64,000 nt of DNA from Streptomyces sp. CB02923 (GCF_001905005.1 NZ_LWKZ01000027.1:372001-436000); one strand, 5' to 3'; counted from the first letter of the stretch, positions 9,002 through 17,842 are shown. The notes: generated by a model not told the origin, from the letters alone. Translations and numbers: made by a program.

Positions 9002-9568
9002 TCACTTCGGCGGGACAGGGCCCTCGATCGTTTTTACGGTGTGTGTCGGCGACAGGGCCGCGATCATGACCGCGTACACCGGGGAGTCCGGGAACGGGTG
9101 GTCCTCACCGACCTTCCGATACCCCCACGACTCGTACAGGGCCCGGACCCTCGGGTGGGTGGTGTCCACCAGAAGGGCGGCGAGGTCTTCGCCCCTGGCG
9201 CTCATCAGCGCCCGGTGCAGCCGCTCGGCCACGCCCGTCTTCCGCCGGCTCTCGCGCACCATCAGCTCGGAGAAATGGAACGTACGGCCCTTCTCGGGTA
9301 CGGGCTCCAGGTGACCACGCCACCACTCACGCCCCGGCGCGCCGGGAGCACCGTACGCGAAGCCCACGGCCTCGCCTCCGTCGTACGCGATCACACACGA
9401 GAATCCGGGGTTGCCACCCCAGTGATCCACGAACCAGGGAAACCTCCGCCGGAACTCGTCGTCCGCCATCCGGGCGGCGTGCACCTCCGCGTGCACGTCG
9501 ATCAGCGTCTGGCGGGTGTCGGGGAGGTCGGCGTGGGAGAAGTGCCGGAGTTCCAAGTGGGCAGCCAT
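9002..9568 (-). CDS. GNAT-family N-acetyltransferase
   Basis: 188 residues from the ATG at 9568. The GNAT fold shows in the central strand F-S-E-L-M-V, the acetyl-CoA loop R-R-K-T-G-V-A (a variant of Q/R-x-x-G-x-G/A) and the C-terminal L-Y-E-S-W-G-Y-R segment. It transfers an acetyl group from acetyl-CoA to an unknown amine. It lies 34 bp behind the XRE/TPR regulator gene on the same strand, so the two are probably one operon and the regulator may control it. The substrate is not predictable. Confidence 0.8.
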   Translation of the reverse strand: MAAHLELRHFSHADLPDTRQTLIDVHAEVHAARMADDEFRRRFPWFVDHWGGNPGFSCVIAYDGGEAVGFAYGAPGAPGREWWRGHLEPVPEKGRTFHFSELMVRESRRKTGVAERLHRALMSARGEDLAALLVDTTHPRVRALYESWGYRKVGEDHPFPDSPVYAVMIAALSPTHTVKTIEGPVPPK

Positions 9569-9602
9569 CGAGCACGGCTCCCTCCTGAGCGGTCGGGCCT
9601 GG

Positions 9603-10838
9603 TCAGTCCTGCTGCCGCAGTGCCTCCACCAGCGGGCGTCCCTCCTTCGCTCCCGCACGGAGCAGGGCCGCGGCCGTGACGTGCAACTCGTTCCAGGAGT
9701 GCGGGCGGCCGATCGTGGCGGCGTCGGGGACGAGCGGGAGCGCTACGGCCAATGCCTCGGTGGCCTCTCCGGCCCCGGCGTACGCGTGGGCCAGGCAGGA
9801 TCCGTACCAGGTGCGGTCACGCCGGTAGCCGTCGCCCAGCCCTGACAGCCCGGTGCGCAGAAACCCGATGGCCTCGTTCCAGTCACGCAGATGCATGGCG
9901 ATCATGCCTCGCTGGAGCGTGAACCACGTGTCGCCGTAGAAGTACATCCACGCGGGCTCGTCCTCCGGGTACTCGGACGCCCGGACAATCAGCGCCTGGG
10001 CCTCGTCGATCAAACGGTGAGCGTCGCGGCCGGCACCGTTGAGGGTGTGGCCGCGGGCGGCCATCTGCGCCGCCATTCCCCGTACGCCGGGGGACGCGTC
10101 CGGGGCCGCCCAGCGCGCTGCCTCGGCCAGACGTACGGCTCGGTCGCCCCGGCCGCCGGACCACGCCATGTGAGCCTTCATGCTCAGTGTCGTGGCCGCC
10201 ATGTCCGCGTCCCCGGCCTCCAGCGCCCATTCGTGGCTGCGGTCGTACCAGGTGAGAGCGGCAGTGGTCTGCCCTTGGTCCTGGGCCATCCACGCGAGGA
10301 ACTGGGCGTGTTCGGAGGCGAGCCGGACGACGCGGCCCGCGAGCGGCCCCCTGGCGCCCGCGTACAGGTCGATGACGGACCGGAGTTGCTGCCGCATCAG
10401 CCCCACCAGCGGACGTGAGCCGATCAGGTCTTCGGCGGAACGGTGCTCGGCGAGCAGCCTGTCCAGCCAGTCCAGCGTGGGGGCGTCCGCTTTGTGGGTG
10501 GCGTCGACTGTGCTGGAGAGGCGTGCGAGCAGGTCCTCGTCCGGGCCCGCGCCGGGCAGCGCGAGTCCCGGTACGGGCTGACGGTCCGGACTCTCCACGT
10601 GTGACGGCGCTTTCAGCCCGTTGACGATGCGCTGCCGCACTTCGCTGGACGTGACCCGGCGAAGCCCACGCTCGATGTCGGACACGTCCGGCTGCACCAG
10701 GCCGACGAGCTCGCCGATCTTGGTCTGGGAGAGCCCCGAGAGCCTGCGATAGGTGCGCAGGACGGCGCCCCAGTCCTCGGCAGCGAGCGCCGAAAGCAGT
10801 TCCGGGTGGGACCAGATACTGAGGCCGGGCGCCGTCAT
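9603..10838 (-). CDS. XRE-family transcriptional regulator with TPR-like C-terminus
   Basis: 411 residues. Residues about 28-70 form a Cro/C1 helix-turn-helix (R-L-S-G-L-S-Q-T-K-I-G-E-L-V-G followed by Q-P-D-V-S-D-I-E-R-G). The remaining 330 residues are an alpha-helical repeat region (Ala/Leu-rich, repeated W-Y-x-R-x-H-E-W and A-x-x-A-L motifs) typical of the large actinobacterial regulators that sense small molecules or peptides. Such genes are abundant in Streptomyces and mostly uncharacterised. It is followed by the GNAT gene. An inverted repeat in its own promoter suggests autoregulation. Confidence 0.78.
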   Translation of the reverse strand: MTAPGLSIWSHPELLSALAAEDWGAVLRTYRRLSGLSQTKIGELVGLVQPDVSDIERGLRRVTSSEVRQRIVNGLKAPSHVESPDRQPVPGLALPGAGPDEDLLARLSSTVDATHKADAPTLDWLDRLLAEHRSAEDLIGSRPLVGLMRQQLRSVIDLYAGARGPLAGRVVRLASEHAQFLAWMAQDQGQTTAALTWYDRSHEWALEAGDADMAATTLSMKAHMAWSGGRGDRAVRLAEAARWAAPDASPGVRGMAAQMAARGHTLNGAGRDAHRLIDEAQALIVRASEYPEDEPAWMYFYGDTWFTLQRGMIAMHLRDWNEAIGFLRTGLSGLGDGYRRDRTWYGSCLAHAYAGAGEATEALAVALPLVPDAATIGRPHSWNELHVTAAALLRAGAKEGRPLVEALRQQD

Positions 10839-10846
10839 ACGGCGAA

Positions 10847-10862
10847 TATAGGGCGGCCTATA
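10847..10862. promoter_or_regulatory. Inverted repeat in the XRE regulator promoter
   Basis: TATAGG-GCGG-CCTATA lies 9-24 bp upstream of the XRE start codon. On the minus strand TATATT sits only 8 bases before the ATG, which would suit a -10 box with a leaderless transcript. A second TATAGGGCGG copy makes the site partly a direct repeat. Probably the autoregulatory operator. Confidence 0.45.
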
Positions 10863-11027
10863 GGGCGGTGGGATGGGGATGGTGGGCGCGCGTCCCGATG
10901 ATCGGTCGCATCCGCCCCACCCCGTCGAACAGCGCTAGCGCTCGTACCGTCGGCATCGGGCCCCCGTGCCGCCCGGCCGGGCCCCCGTACAGCGGCCCGG
11001 CGGGCGCCACCGCGTGGGCCGGGTGGT

Positions 11028-11570
11028 TCAGCGTGCCTTTTGCGCCAGGTTCAGCAGGTGGTCGGCGAGGGCCTGGCCGCCGGCCGGGTCGCGGCTGATG
11101 AGCATCAGCGTGTCGTCGCCGGCGATGGTGCCGAGGATGTCGTGCAGTTCGGCCTGGTCGATGGCGGAGGCGAGGAACTGGGCGGCGCCGGGCGGGGTGC
11201 GCAGCACCACGAGGTTGGCGGACGCCTCGGCGGAGATGAGGAGTTCGCCGGACAGCCGGCGCATCCGCTCCTCCTTGGCGGACTCCCCCAGCGGGGCCCG
11301 CGGCTTGCGGTCGCCGCCCTCGCTCGGCACCGCGTAGATCAGTTCCCCGCCGGTGTTGCGGATCTTCACCGCGCCCAGTTCGTCCAGGTCACGCGAGAGG
11401 GTGGCCTGGGTGACGGACAGGCCGTCGTCGGCGAGCAGCTTGGCGAGCTGGCTCTGGGAGCGGACGGCCTGCCGGTTGAGGATGTCCACGATCCGGCGGT
11501 GGCGGGCGGTGCGGGTCTGCGGTACGGCAGGCCCCCCGTGCAGCGTCTCGTTGTCCTGCGCCTCGGTCAT
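11028..11570 (-). CDS. argR: Arginine repressor ArgR
   Basis: 180 residues. The N-terminal winged helix (residues about 20-90) has the family sequence S-Q-S-Q-L-A-K-L-L and T-Q-A-T-L-S-R-D-L-D-E-L-G. The C-terminal domain has the arginine-binding G-T-I-A-G-D-D-T segment used for hexamer formation. With arginine bound it represses the arg genes through ARG boxes. The ATG at 11570 follows argD with an 8-bp gap, making it the last gene of argC-J-B-D-R. Candidate boxes are seen upstream of argC and argG. Confidence 0.95.
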   Translation of the reverse strand: MTEAQDNETLHGGPAVPQTRTARHRRIVDILNRQAVRSQSQLAKLLADDGLSVTQATLSRDLDELGAVKIRNTGGELIYAVPSEGGDRKPRAPLGESAKEERMRRLSGELLISAEASANLVVLRTPPGAAQFLASAIDQAELHDILGTIAGDDTLMLISRDPAGGQALADHLLNLAQKAR

Positions 11571-11578
11571 CGTTGTCG

Positions 11579-12829
11579 TCAGTCTCCGGATCGTTGTACC
11601 CCGTGTGCCCCGGCGAGGGCCGCGTCGAGGACGGCGGGGAGCTTCCGGAGGAACGTATCCGCTTCGTCGTCCGAGACGATCAGCGGCGGGGCGAGCCGGA
11701 TGACGTCCGGCGCGACCGCGTTCACCAGGAGGCCCGCGTCCTGAGCCGCTCGCTGCACCTGTGGTGCGAGGGGCTCGGACAAGACGATACCCAGGAGGAG
11801 TCCCGCGCCGCGGACCTGGCCGACGAGCGGGTGCGCCGACGCTTCGATCCCGCCACGCAGCCGCTCGCCCACCCGCTTGACGTGGTCGAGGAGGCCGTCG
11901 GCCTCGATGGTGTCCAGTACGGCGAGCGCGCCCGCGCACACGACCGGGTTGCCGCTGAACGTCGAGCCGTGCGAGCCGGGGGTCAGCAGGTCGGCGGCCG
12001 GGCCGAAGGCGAGGGTGGCGCCGATGGGCAGGCCGCCGCCGAGGCCCTTGGCGAGCGTGATCACGTCGGCCTCGACGCCCTGGGCCTGCGACGCCAGCCA
12101 GTGGCCCGTACGGCCGATGCCGGTCTGGATCTCGTCCAGGACGAGCAGGGTGCCGGTGGCGGCGGTGATCTCGCGGGCGGCGGCGAGGTAGCCGGGCGGC
12201 GGGACGACGACGCCGTTCTCGCCCTGGACCGGCTCGATGATCACCAGCGCGGTGTCGGTGGTGACGGCGGCGCGCAGGGCTTCCGCGTCGCCGTACGGGA
12301 CGAAGTCGACGTCGCCGGGGAGCGGCCGGAAGGGGGCCTGCTTGGCGGGCTGGCCGGTGAGCGCGAGGGCGCCCATGGTGCGGCCGTGGAAGCCGCCGGC
12401 CGTGGAGACCATGTGCGTACGCCCGGTCAGCCGGCCGATCTTGAAGGCGGCTTCGTTGGCCTCCGCGCCGGAGTTGGAGAAGTAGACGCGCCCGGGGCGG
12501 CCGGCGATCCGCAGCAGCCGTTCGGCCAGTGCGACGGTCGGTTCGGCGACGAAGAAGTTGGAGACGTGGCCGAGGGTGGCGATCTGTTCGGAGACCGCGC
12601 GGACCACGGCGGGGTGCGCGTGGCCGAGGGCGTTGACGGCGATGCCGCCGAGGAAGTCGAGGTAGCCGTTGCCGTCGGCGTCCCAGACCCGGGTGCCCTC
12701 GCCGCGTACGAGCGGGACGCGGGGCGTGCCGAAGTTGTCCATCATGGCGCCCTGCCAGCGCTCGGTGAGCGCCGTGTTGGAGGCCGTTCCACACGTGGTG
12801 GGCGTGGTTTCGGTGGCCGTGTCGCTCAT
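11579..12829 (-). CDS. argD: Acetylornithine aminotransferase
   Basis: 416 residues. PLP-dependent class III aminotransferase making N-acetylornithine from N-acetylglutamate semialdehyde. The PLP lysine is in T-L-A-K-G-L-G-G-G near residue 255. The cofactor-binding aspartate lies in L-V-L-D-E-I-Q-T-G-I-G-R-T-G. Y/F-F-S-N-S-G-A-E-A-N-E near residue 105 binds the phosphate. Start overlaps the argB stop (ATGA), so translation is coupled. It sits between argB and argR in the usual actinomycete order. Confidence 0.95.
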   Translation of the reverse strand: MSDTATETTPTTCGTASNTALTERWQGAMMDNFGTPRVPLVRGEGTRVWDADGNGYLDFLGGIAVNALGHAHPAVVRAVSEQIATLGHVSNFFVAEPTVALAERLLRIAGRPGRVYFSNSGAEANEAAFKIGRLTGRTHMVSTAGGFHGRTMGALALTGQPAKQAPFRPLPGDVDFVPYGDAEALRAAVTTDTALVIIEPVQGENGVVVPPPGYLAAAREITAATGTLLVLDEIQTGIGRTGHWLASQAQGVEADVITLAKGLGGGLPIGATLAFGPAADLLTPGSHGSTFSGNPVVCAGALAVLDTIEADGLLDHVKRVGERLRGGIEASAHPLVGQVRGAGLLLGIVLSEPLAPQVQRAAQDAGLLVNAVAPDVIRLAPPLIVSDDEADTFLRKLPAVLDAALAGAHGVQRSGD

Positions 12830-13791
12830 GCCGCTCCCGCCTTCTCGCTCTCGCCGATGTCCGCCGCGTCGGCGCCCGTCGCGCCGGTGTGCGCCGGTTC
12901 GTCCGGCACGACCATCGTGCCGATCCCCTCGTCGGTGAAGATCTCCAGCAGGATCGAGTGCTGGACCCGGCCGTCGATGACCCGGGCGGTGTGCACGCCG
13001 TTGCGTACGGCGTGCAGGCAGCCCCGCATCTTCGGCACCATGCCGCTGGCCAGGTCGGGCAGCAGCTTCTCCAGCTCGGTGGCGGTGAGCCGGGAGATCA
13101 CCTCGTCGCTGTGCGGCCAGTCCTCGTACAGGCCCTCGACGTCGGTGAGGACCATCAGCGTCTCGGCGCCGAGGGCCGCGGCCAGGGCCGCCGCCGCGGT
13201 GTCGGCGTTGACGTTGAAGACGCCGGTCCGGTCGTCCTCGTCGGCGCTGCGGGCGACGGAGGAGATGACCGGAATGCGGCCGTCGTCCAGCAGCGCCCGT
13301 ACGGCCCCGGGGTCGACGGCGGTGACCTCGCCGACCCGCCCGATGTCCACCCGCTCGCCGTCCACCTCGGCGTAGTGCTGGGTGGCGGTCATCAGGTGGG
13401 CGTCCTCGCCGGTCATGCCGACGGCGAGCGGGCCGTGCTGGTTGAGCAGCCCGACCAGTTCGCGCTGCACCTGTCCGGCGAGCACCATCCGTACGACGTC
13501 CATCGCCTCGGGCGTGGTGACCCGCAGGCCCGCCTTGAACTCCGACTCCAGGCCCAGCCGGTCCAGCTGGGCGCTGATCTGCGGGCCGCCGCCGTGTACG
13601 ACGACCGGCCGCAGCCCGGCGTGCCGCAGGAAGACGACGTCCTGGGCGAAGGCGGCCTTCAGCTCCTCGTCGACCATGGCGTTGCCGCCGAACTTGATGA
13701 CGACGGTCTTGCCGTGGTGGCGGGTGAGCCAGGGCAGGGCTTCGATGAGGGTGCGGGCCTTGGGCAGCGCGGTGTGTTTGCGGGTGCTCAT
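12826..13791 (-). CDS. argB: Acetylglutamate kinase
   Basis: 321 residues. Phosphorylates N-acetylglutamate, the usual feedback point of the pathway. The amino-acid kinase fold is marked by V-I-K-F-G-G-N-A-M near residue 30, V-V-H-G-G-G-P-Q-I near residue 65 and the nucleotide site near residue 200 (F-N-V-N-A-D-T-A). The N-terminal helical extension is of the kind associated with arginine-inhibited hexameric enzymes. It overlaps argJ upstream and argD downstream by 4 bp each. About 20 extra C-terminal residues, rich in Ala and Gly, are not part of the kinase fold. Confidence 0.95.
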   Translation of the reverse strand: MSTRKHTALPKARTLIEALPWLTRHHGKTVVIKFGGNAMVDEELKAAFAQDVVFLRHAGLRPVVVHGGGPQISAQLDRLGLESEFKAGLRVTTPEAMDVVRMVLAGQVQRELVGLLNQHGPLAVGMTGEDAHLMTATQHYAEVDGERVDIGRVGEVTAVDPGAVRALLDDGRIPVISSVARSADEDDRTGVFNVNADTAAAALAAALGAETLMVLTDVEGLYEDWPHSDEVISRLTATELEKLLPDLASGMVPKMRGCLHAVRNGVHTARVIDGRVQHSILLEIFTDEGIGTMVVPDEPAHTGATGADAADIGESEKAGAA

Positions 13792-14942
13792 GACGAGTAC
13801 GCGCTGTTCTCGTGGACGTAGTCGGCGGTGAGGTCGTTCGCCCAGATCACCGCGGACTCGGTGCCCGCGCTGAGGTCGGCGGTGATCCGTACCTCCCGGT
13901 AGCGCATGTCGACCAGGTCCCGGTCCTCGCCCACCGAACCGTTCTTGCAGACCCAGATGTCGTTGATGGCGACGTTCAGCCGGTCCGGGTCGAAGGCGGC
14001 GGAGGTGGTGCCGATGGCGGACAGCACCCGCCCCCAGTTCGGGTCCTCACCATGGATGGCGCACTTCAGCAGATTGTTCCGGGCGATGGACCGGCCCACC
14101 TCGACGGCGTCGTCCTCACTCGCCGCGCCCACGACCTCGATACGGATGTCCTTGCTCGCGCCCTCGGCGTCCCCGATGAGCTGCCGCGCCAGATCGTCGC
14201 AGACCGTGCGGACCGCGTCCGCGAACGCGTCGTACTCCGGGACCTCCCCGGACGCCCCCGAGCCGAGCAGCAGCACCGTGTCGTTGGTGGACATGCAGCC
14301 GTCCGAGTCGACCCGGTCGAAGGTGGTGCGGGTCGCGTCGCGCAGCGCCCGGTCCAGGACCGGCGCCTCCAGGTCGGCGTCGGTGGTCAGCACGACGAGC
14401 ATGGTGGCCAGCCCCGGCGCGAGCATCCCCGCGCCCTTGGCCATGCCGCCGACCGTCCAGCCGTCCCCGGTCACCACGGCGGTCTTGTGCACGCTGTCGG
14501 TGGTCTTGATCGCGATGGCGGCCTTCTCCCCGCCGTGCGCGCTCAGCTCGACGGCGGCCTTCTCCATGCCCGGCAGCAGCTTGTCCATCGGCAGCCGTAC
14601 GCCGATGAGCCCCGTCGAGGCGATGGCGACCTCCCCCGCGCTGTGCCCCTTGAGGACCTCCGCGGCCTTCTCCGCGGTGGCGTGGGTGTCCTGGAAGCCC
14701 GCGGGGCCCGTGCAGGCGTTGGCGCCGCCGGAGTTGAGGACGACGGCCGAGACCCGGCCGCCCTTGAGGACCTGCTCGGACCAGAGCACCGGGGCGGCCT
14801 TGACGCGGTTGGCGGTGAAGACGCCTGCGGCGGCCAGTCGCGGTCCGTTGTTCACCACCAGGGCGAGGTCCGGGTTCCCGTTCTCCTTGATCCCGGCGGC
14901 GATGCCCGCCGCCGAGAAACCCTTGGCTGCCGTGACGCTCAC
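13788..14942 (-). CDS. argJ: Bifunctional ornithine acetyltransferase / N-acetylglutamate synthase
   Basis: 384 residues from the GTG at 14942. It recycles the acetyl group from acetylornithine to glutamate. The family precursor cleaves itself before a threonine; here the site is A-T-M-L with Thr180, giving alpha and beta chains. The GTG is chosen because it overlaps the argC stop as GTGA and starts with M-S-V-T-A-A-K-G-F, the usual N-terminus. Presence of argJ between argC and argB indicates the cyclic acetyl pathway. Confidence 0.95.
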   Translation of the reverse strand: MSVTAAKGFSAAGIAAGIKENGNPDLALVVNNGPRLAAAGVFTANRVKAAPVLWSEQVLKGGRVSAVVLNSGGANACTGPAGFQDTHATAEKAAEVLKGHSAGEVAIASTGLIGVRLPMDKLLPGMEKAAVELSAHGGEKAAIAIKTTDSVHKTAVVTGDGWTVGGMAKGAGMLAPGLATMLVVLTTDADLEAPVLDRALRDATRTTFDRVDSDGCMSTNDTVLLLGSGASGEVPEYDAFADAVRTVCDDLARQLIGDAEGASKDIRIEVVGAASEDDAVEVGRSIARNNLLKCAIHGEDPNWGRVLSAIGTTSAAFDPDRLNVAINDIWVCKNGSVGEDRDLVDMRYREVRITADLSAGTESAVIWANDLTADYVHENSAYSS

Positions 14943-15967
14943 GGTGCGACTCCGATCGTTGAGAGCCCGGTGGCCTCGTCGAGGCCCAGGGCGATGTTCA
15001 TGCTCTGCACCGCGCCGCCGGCGGTGCCCTTCGTCAGGTTGTCGATGGCGCTGACCACGACGATCCGGCCGGCCGCCGCGTCGTGGGCGACCTGCACCAG
15101 CGCGGTGTTCGACCCGTACACGGCAGCGGTGGACGGCCACTGCCCCTCCGGCAGCAGTTGGACAAACGGTTCGTCCCCCAGCGCCTTCTCGTACGCGTCC
15201 CGCAGGCCGTCACCGTCCACGCCCGGCCTGGCCTTGGCGGAGCAGGTGGCGAGGATGCCGCGGGACATGGGCGCGAGCGTCGGCGTGAAGGACACGGTGA
15301 CCGGCTCCCCCGCCGCGGCGCCCAGGTTCTGCGCCATCTCCGGCGTGTGCCGGTGCACCCCGCCCACGCCGTACGGGCTCATCGAGCCCATCACCTCGCT
15401 GCCCAGCAGGTGCGGCTTGGGCGCCTTGCCCGCGCCGGACGCGCCCGAAGCGGCGACCACGACGGCCTCCGGCTCGGCGAGCCCCGCCGCGTACGCCGGG
15501 AAGAGGGCGAGCGAGACGGCCGTCGGATAGCAGCCCGGGACCGCGATACGCCGCGCCCCACGCAGTGCCTCCCGCGCCCCCGGCAGCTCGGGCAGCCCGT
15601 ACGGCCAGGTGCCGGCGTGCGGCGAACCGTAGAACTTCTCCCAGTCACCGGCGTCCGCCAGCCGGAAGTCCGCGCCGCAGTCCACGACGAGCACCTCGGG
15701 CCCCAGCGCCTCGGCCACCGCGGCGGACTGCCCGTGCGGCAGCGCGAGGAAGACGACATCGTGCCCGGCCAGCGCTTCGGCCGTGGTGGCCACCAGCTCC
15801 CGCCCCGCCAGCGGCACCAGATGCGGCTGCACCGCACCGAGCCGCTGCCCGGCGTTGCCGTGCGCGGTCACCGCACCGATCTCGACCTCCGGATGCGCCA
15901 GAAGCAGCCGCAGAACCTCTCCTCCGGCATACCCGCTCGCTCCGGCCACTGCTGCTCGTACTGCCAT
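14939..15967 (-). CDS. argC: N-acetyl-gamma-glutamyl-phosphate reductase
   Basis: 342 residues. NADPH-dependent reduction of N-acetylglutamyl phosphate to the semialdehyde. The N-terminal nucleotide motif is G-A-S-G-Y-A-G-G-E. The active-site cysteine lies in V-P-G-C-Y-P-T near residue 145. First gene of argC-J-B-D-R, with a GGAGG about 9 bases upstream and candidate ARG boxes in the preceding 60 bp. Its GTGA overlap with argJ couples the two. Confidence 0.96.
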   Translation of the reverse strand: MAVRAAVAGASGYAGGEVLRLLLAHPEVEIGAVTAHGNAGQRLGAVQPHLVPLAGRELVATTAEALAGHDVVFLALPHGQSAAVAEALGPEVLVVDCGADFRLADAGDWEKFYGSPHAGTWPYGLPELPGAREALRGARRIAVPGCYPTAVSLALFPAYAAGLAEPEAVVVAASGASGAGKAPKPHLLGSEVMGSMSPYGVGGVHRHTPEMAQNLGAAAGEPVTVSFTPTLAPMSRGILATCSAKARPGVDGDGLRDAYEKALGDEPFVQLLPEGQWPSTAAVYGSNTALVQVAHDAAAGRIVVVSAIDNLTKGTAGGAVQSMNIALGLDEATGLSTIGVAP

Positions 15968-15984
15968 GGACCCTCCTCCTTGGA

Positions 15985-16022
15985 GGCATGACTATACGGA
16001 TTGTGGAAGTTTTATGCAATGA
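15985..16022. promoter_or_regulatory. Candidate ARG boxes in front of argC
   Basis: GGCATGACTATACGG (15985-15999) shares the GCAT-A-TATAC layout with the element in front of argG. A second TTGCATAAAACTTCC half-box (minus strand, about 16019-16005) lies next to it. The region is AT-rich compared with its surroundings, as expected for the arg promoter. ArgR binding is inferred. Confidence 0.5.
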
Positions 16023-16194
16023 GGGGTGAGGGGAGTGACGGGAGGGAGTGCCTGTGGCGGAATGGGCCGGGCTCGACGGCTGAGCCGACCCGGCGGAGCG
16101 ATGATCGCGACGACCGCCCCCGGGGGGGCGAAGCGAAGATCTTCAAGTGGGCTCCGCGTGACGCATGACGCCGTGACGCGGCCCCCGGCCTCGG

Positions 16195-16475
16195 TTACCC
16201 GCCCTGGCCGGGGAGGCCCTCCTGGCGCGCCGGCGGGGTGGTGGCCCAGCCGTGTTCCAGCAGGGCGAACAGGTCACGTACGACCTGGGCCTGGTCGTCG
16301 CTCGCGCGGGCGAGGCCGGGGGCCTCCAGGGCGAAACGTGCCAGGCCGGTGATAGCCAGATCGTCCGGAGGCAGCCCGGTGGCATCGGCAAGGGCGACGG
16401 CCAGCGCCTTCTCGTGGCGCGACCACATGCGCCGGGTGTAATCCTGCGGCGCGGGGGTGGATTCGACGCGCCGGC
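16195..16475 (-). pseudogene. C-terminal remnant of a TetR-family regulator
   Basis: In this frame about 80 residues match the C-terminal domain of the intact TetR regulator at 17843-18469. D-Y-T-R-R-M-W-S-R-H-E-K-A-L corresponds to D-Y-A-Q-R-M-W-M-R-H-E-S-A-L, and both end with L-F-A/D-L-L-E-H/R-G-W. No helix-turn-helix can be found upstream in any frame; the frame instead runs into Pro/Arg-rich, non-coding-like sequence. It ends in TAA. I read it as a decayed duplicate of the neighbour; a short expressed protein cannot be excluded. The 227 bp between it and argC hold only the argC promoter region. Confidence 0.65.
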
Positions 16476-16599
16476 AAACGGCGGCCGGCGGGCCCGTCGG
16501 CGGGGGGCGCGGCGGGACCGGCCGCAGGCCGCCGAACAGCCGGCGGCCCCGCCGCGCGTCACGCACGCGGCCGGTCGCGCGTCAGGAATGCAGCCGGCG

Positions 16600-17010
16600 C
16601 TACGCGCCCTTCTCCTGCTGTTCCTGCTTCGCCTGCTTTTCCTTGTTCTTCTCCTTGATCCGCACGGTCTCCTTGCGGACCTCGGCCTGGGTGGCGCGCT
16701 CCTTCTGCAGCCACTCCGGGGACTCCGCCTTCAGGGCGTCGATCTGCTCCGTGGTGAGCGCCTCGGTGACTCCGCCGCGGGCGAGGCCCGAGATGGAGAC
16801 GCCCAGCTTCGCGGCCACGACGGGGCGCGGGTGCGGCCCGTTCAGTCGCAGCTCCCGGAGCCACGCGGGCGGATCGGTCTGCAGCGCGTTCAGCTCGGCG
16901 CGCGAGACGACACCCTCCTGGAATTCGGCGGGGGTGGCTTCGAGGTACACACCCAGCTTCTTCGCCGCGGTCGCGGGCTTCATCGTCTGGGTGTTCTGGT
17001 GCGACGTCAT
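16600..17010 (-). CDS. DUF5997 family protein
   Basis: 136 residues from the ATG at 17010. It starts M-T-S-H-Q-N-T-Q-T-M-K-P-A-T-A-A-K-K-L-G-V-Y-L, a pattern I recognise as DUF5997, and ends in a lysine/glutamate/glutamine-rich helix (about residues 105-136) that may form a coiled coil. No enzymatic motif. The middle part has two repeated helical blocks (K-L-G-V-Y-L and K-L-G-V-S-I), which might be a small DNA- or protein-binding fold. It is divergent from the LysR-type gene with only 58 bp between, so the two probably share a control region. Confidence 0.7.
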   Translation of the reverse strand: MTSHQNTQTMKPATAAKKLGVYLEATPAEFQEGVVSRAELNALQTDPPAWLRELRLNGPHPRPVVAAKLGVSISGLARGGVTEALTTEQIDALKAESPEWLQKERATQAEVRKETVRIKEKNKEKQAKQEQQEKGA

Positions 17011-17068
17011 GATGTCAAGGGTATCGATCGTGTGCGCCACCTCTGACCACGACCGGTAACCTGGCGGA

Positions 17069-17836
17069 GTGACAGGCTCGGAAGAAACCCTCTCGTTCCG
17101 GCTCGCGTACGTCCCGGGGGTGACGCCCGCGAAGTGGGTGCGTATCTGGAACGAGCGGCTGCCCGGCGTTCCGCTGGAGCTCATCGCGACGCCGCCCGCC
17201 GCGGCGTACGACGTCCTGCGGGACGGCGGCGCCGACGCCGGTTTCGTACGGCTGCCGGCCGACCGCACGTACTTCAGCGCGATTCCCCTCTATACGGAGA
17301 CGACGGTGGTCGTGGTCCCGAAGGACCACCTCTTCACCGCGGCCGACGAGGTCGCCGTCGAGGACCTGGCCGACGAGATCGTGCTGCACCCCCTCGACGA
17401 CACCCTCGGCTGGGAGCGCCCGCCGGGGCAGCCCGCTTTCGAGCGGCCCGCGACGACGGCGGACGCCATCGAGCTGGTGGCGGCAGGCATCGGCCTGCTC
17501 GTCGTCCCGCAGTCGCTGGCCCGGCTGCACCACCGCAAGGACCTCAAGTACCGGACGCTGACGGACGCCCCGCAGTCCCAGGTCGCGCTGGCCTGGCCGG
17601 AGGAACGGACGACCGAACGGGTCGAGGACTTCATCGGCATCGTCCGCGGCCGGACCGTCAACAGCACCCGCGGCCGCAGCCGGCCGCAGGCCGCGGACGA
17701 GCCGAAGGCCAAGCAGCCCGGCAAGGCGGGCGCCCGCAAGCCCGCCGCCCGCAAGCCCGTCGGCAAGGGCTCCCGCACCGCGCGCGGCGGCTCCGGCGCC
17801 CCGAAGGGCGCCAAGCGGGGCAAGCCCCGCCGCTGA
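17069..17836 (+). CDS. LysR-type substrate-binding domain protein without HTH, with basic tail
   Basis: 255 residues. Residues 1-195 resemble the effector-binding domain of LysR regulators (periplasmic-binding-protein fold; T-V-V-V-V-P-K-D-H strand, then A-G-I-G-L-L-V-V-P-Q). The usual N-terminal helix-turn-helix is missing: the GTG start, 58 bp from a divergent gene, leaves no room for it. Residues 196-255 are a Lys/Arg/Ala/Pro-rich tail with repeated K-P-A-A-R-K-P-type units, like histone H1 tails. This tail could bind DNA without sequence specificity. Divergent partner is DUF5997. Whether it senses a metabolite or acts as a co-regulator is unknown. Confidence 0.75.
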   Translation: MTGSEETLSFRLAYVPGVTPAKWVRIWNERLPGVPLELIATPPAAAYDVLRDGGADAGFVRLPADRTYFSAIPLYTETTVVVVPKDHLFTAADEVAVEDLADEIVLHPLDDTLGWERPPGQPAFERPATTADAIELVAAGIGLLVVPQSLARLHHRKDLKYRTLTDAPQSQVALAWPEERTTERVEDFIGIVRGRTVNSTRGRSRPQAADEPKAKQPGKAGARKPAARKPVGKGSRTARGGSGAPKGAKRGKPRR

Positions 17837-17842
17837 CGCCGG

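Noticed and set aside
16195..16475. Intact small protein instead of a TetR remnant
   Set aside because: Similarity is limited to the C-terminal domain of the neighbouring TetR and upstream residues are low-complexity Pro/Arg. A real protein is possible but less likely.
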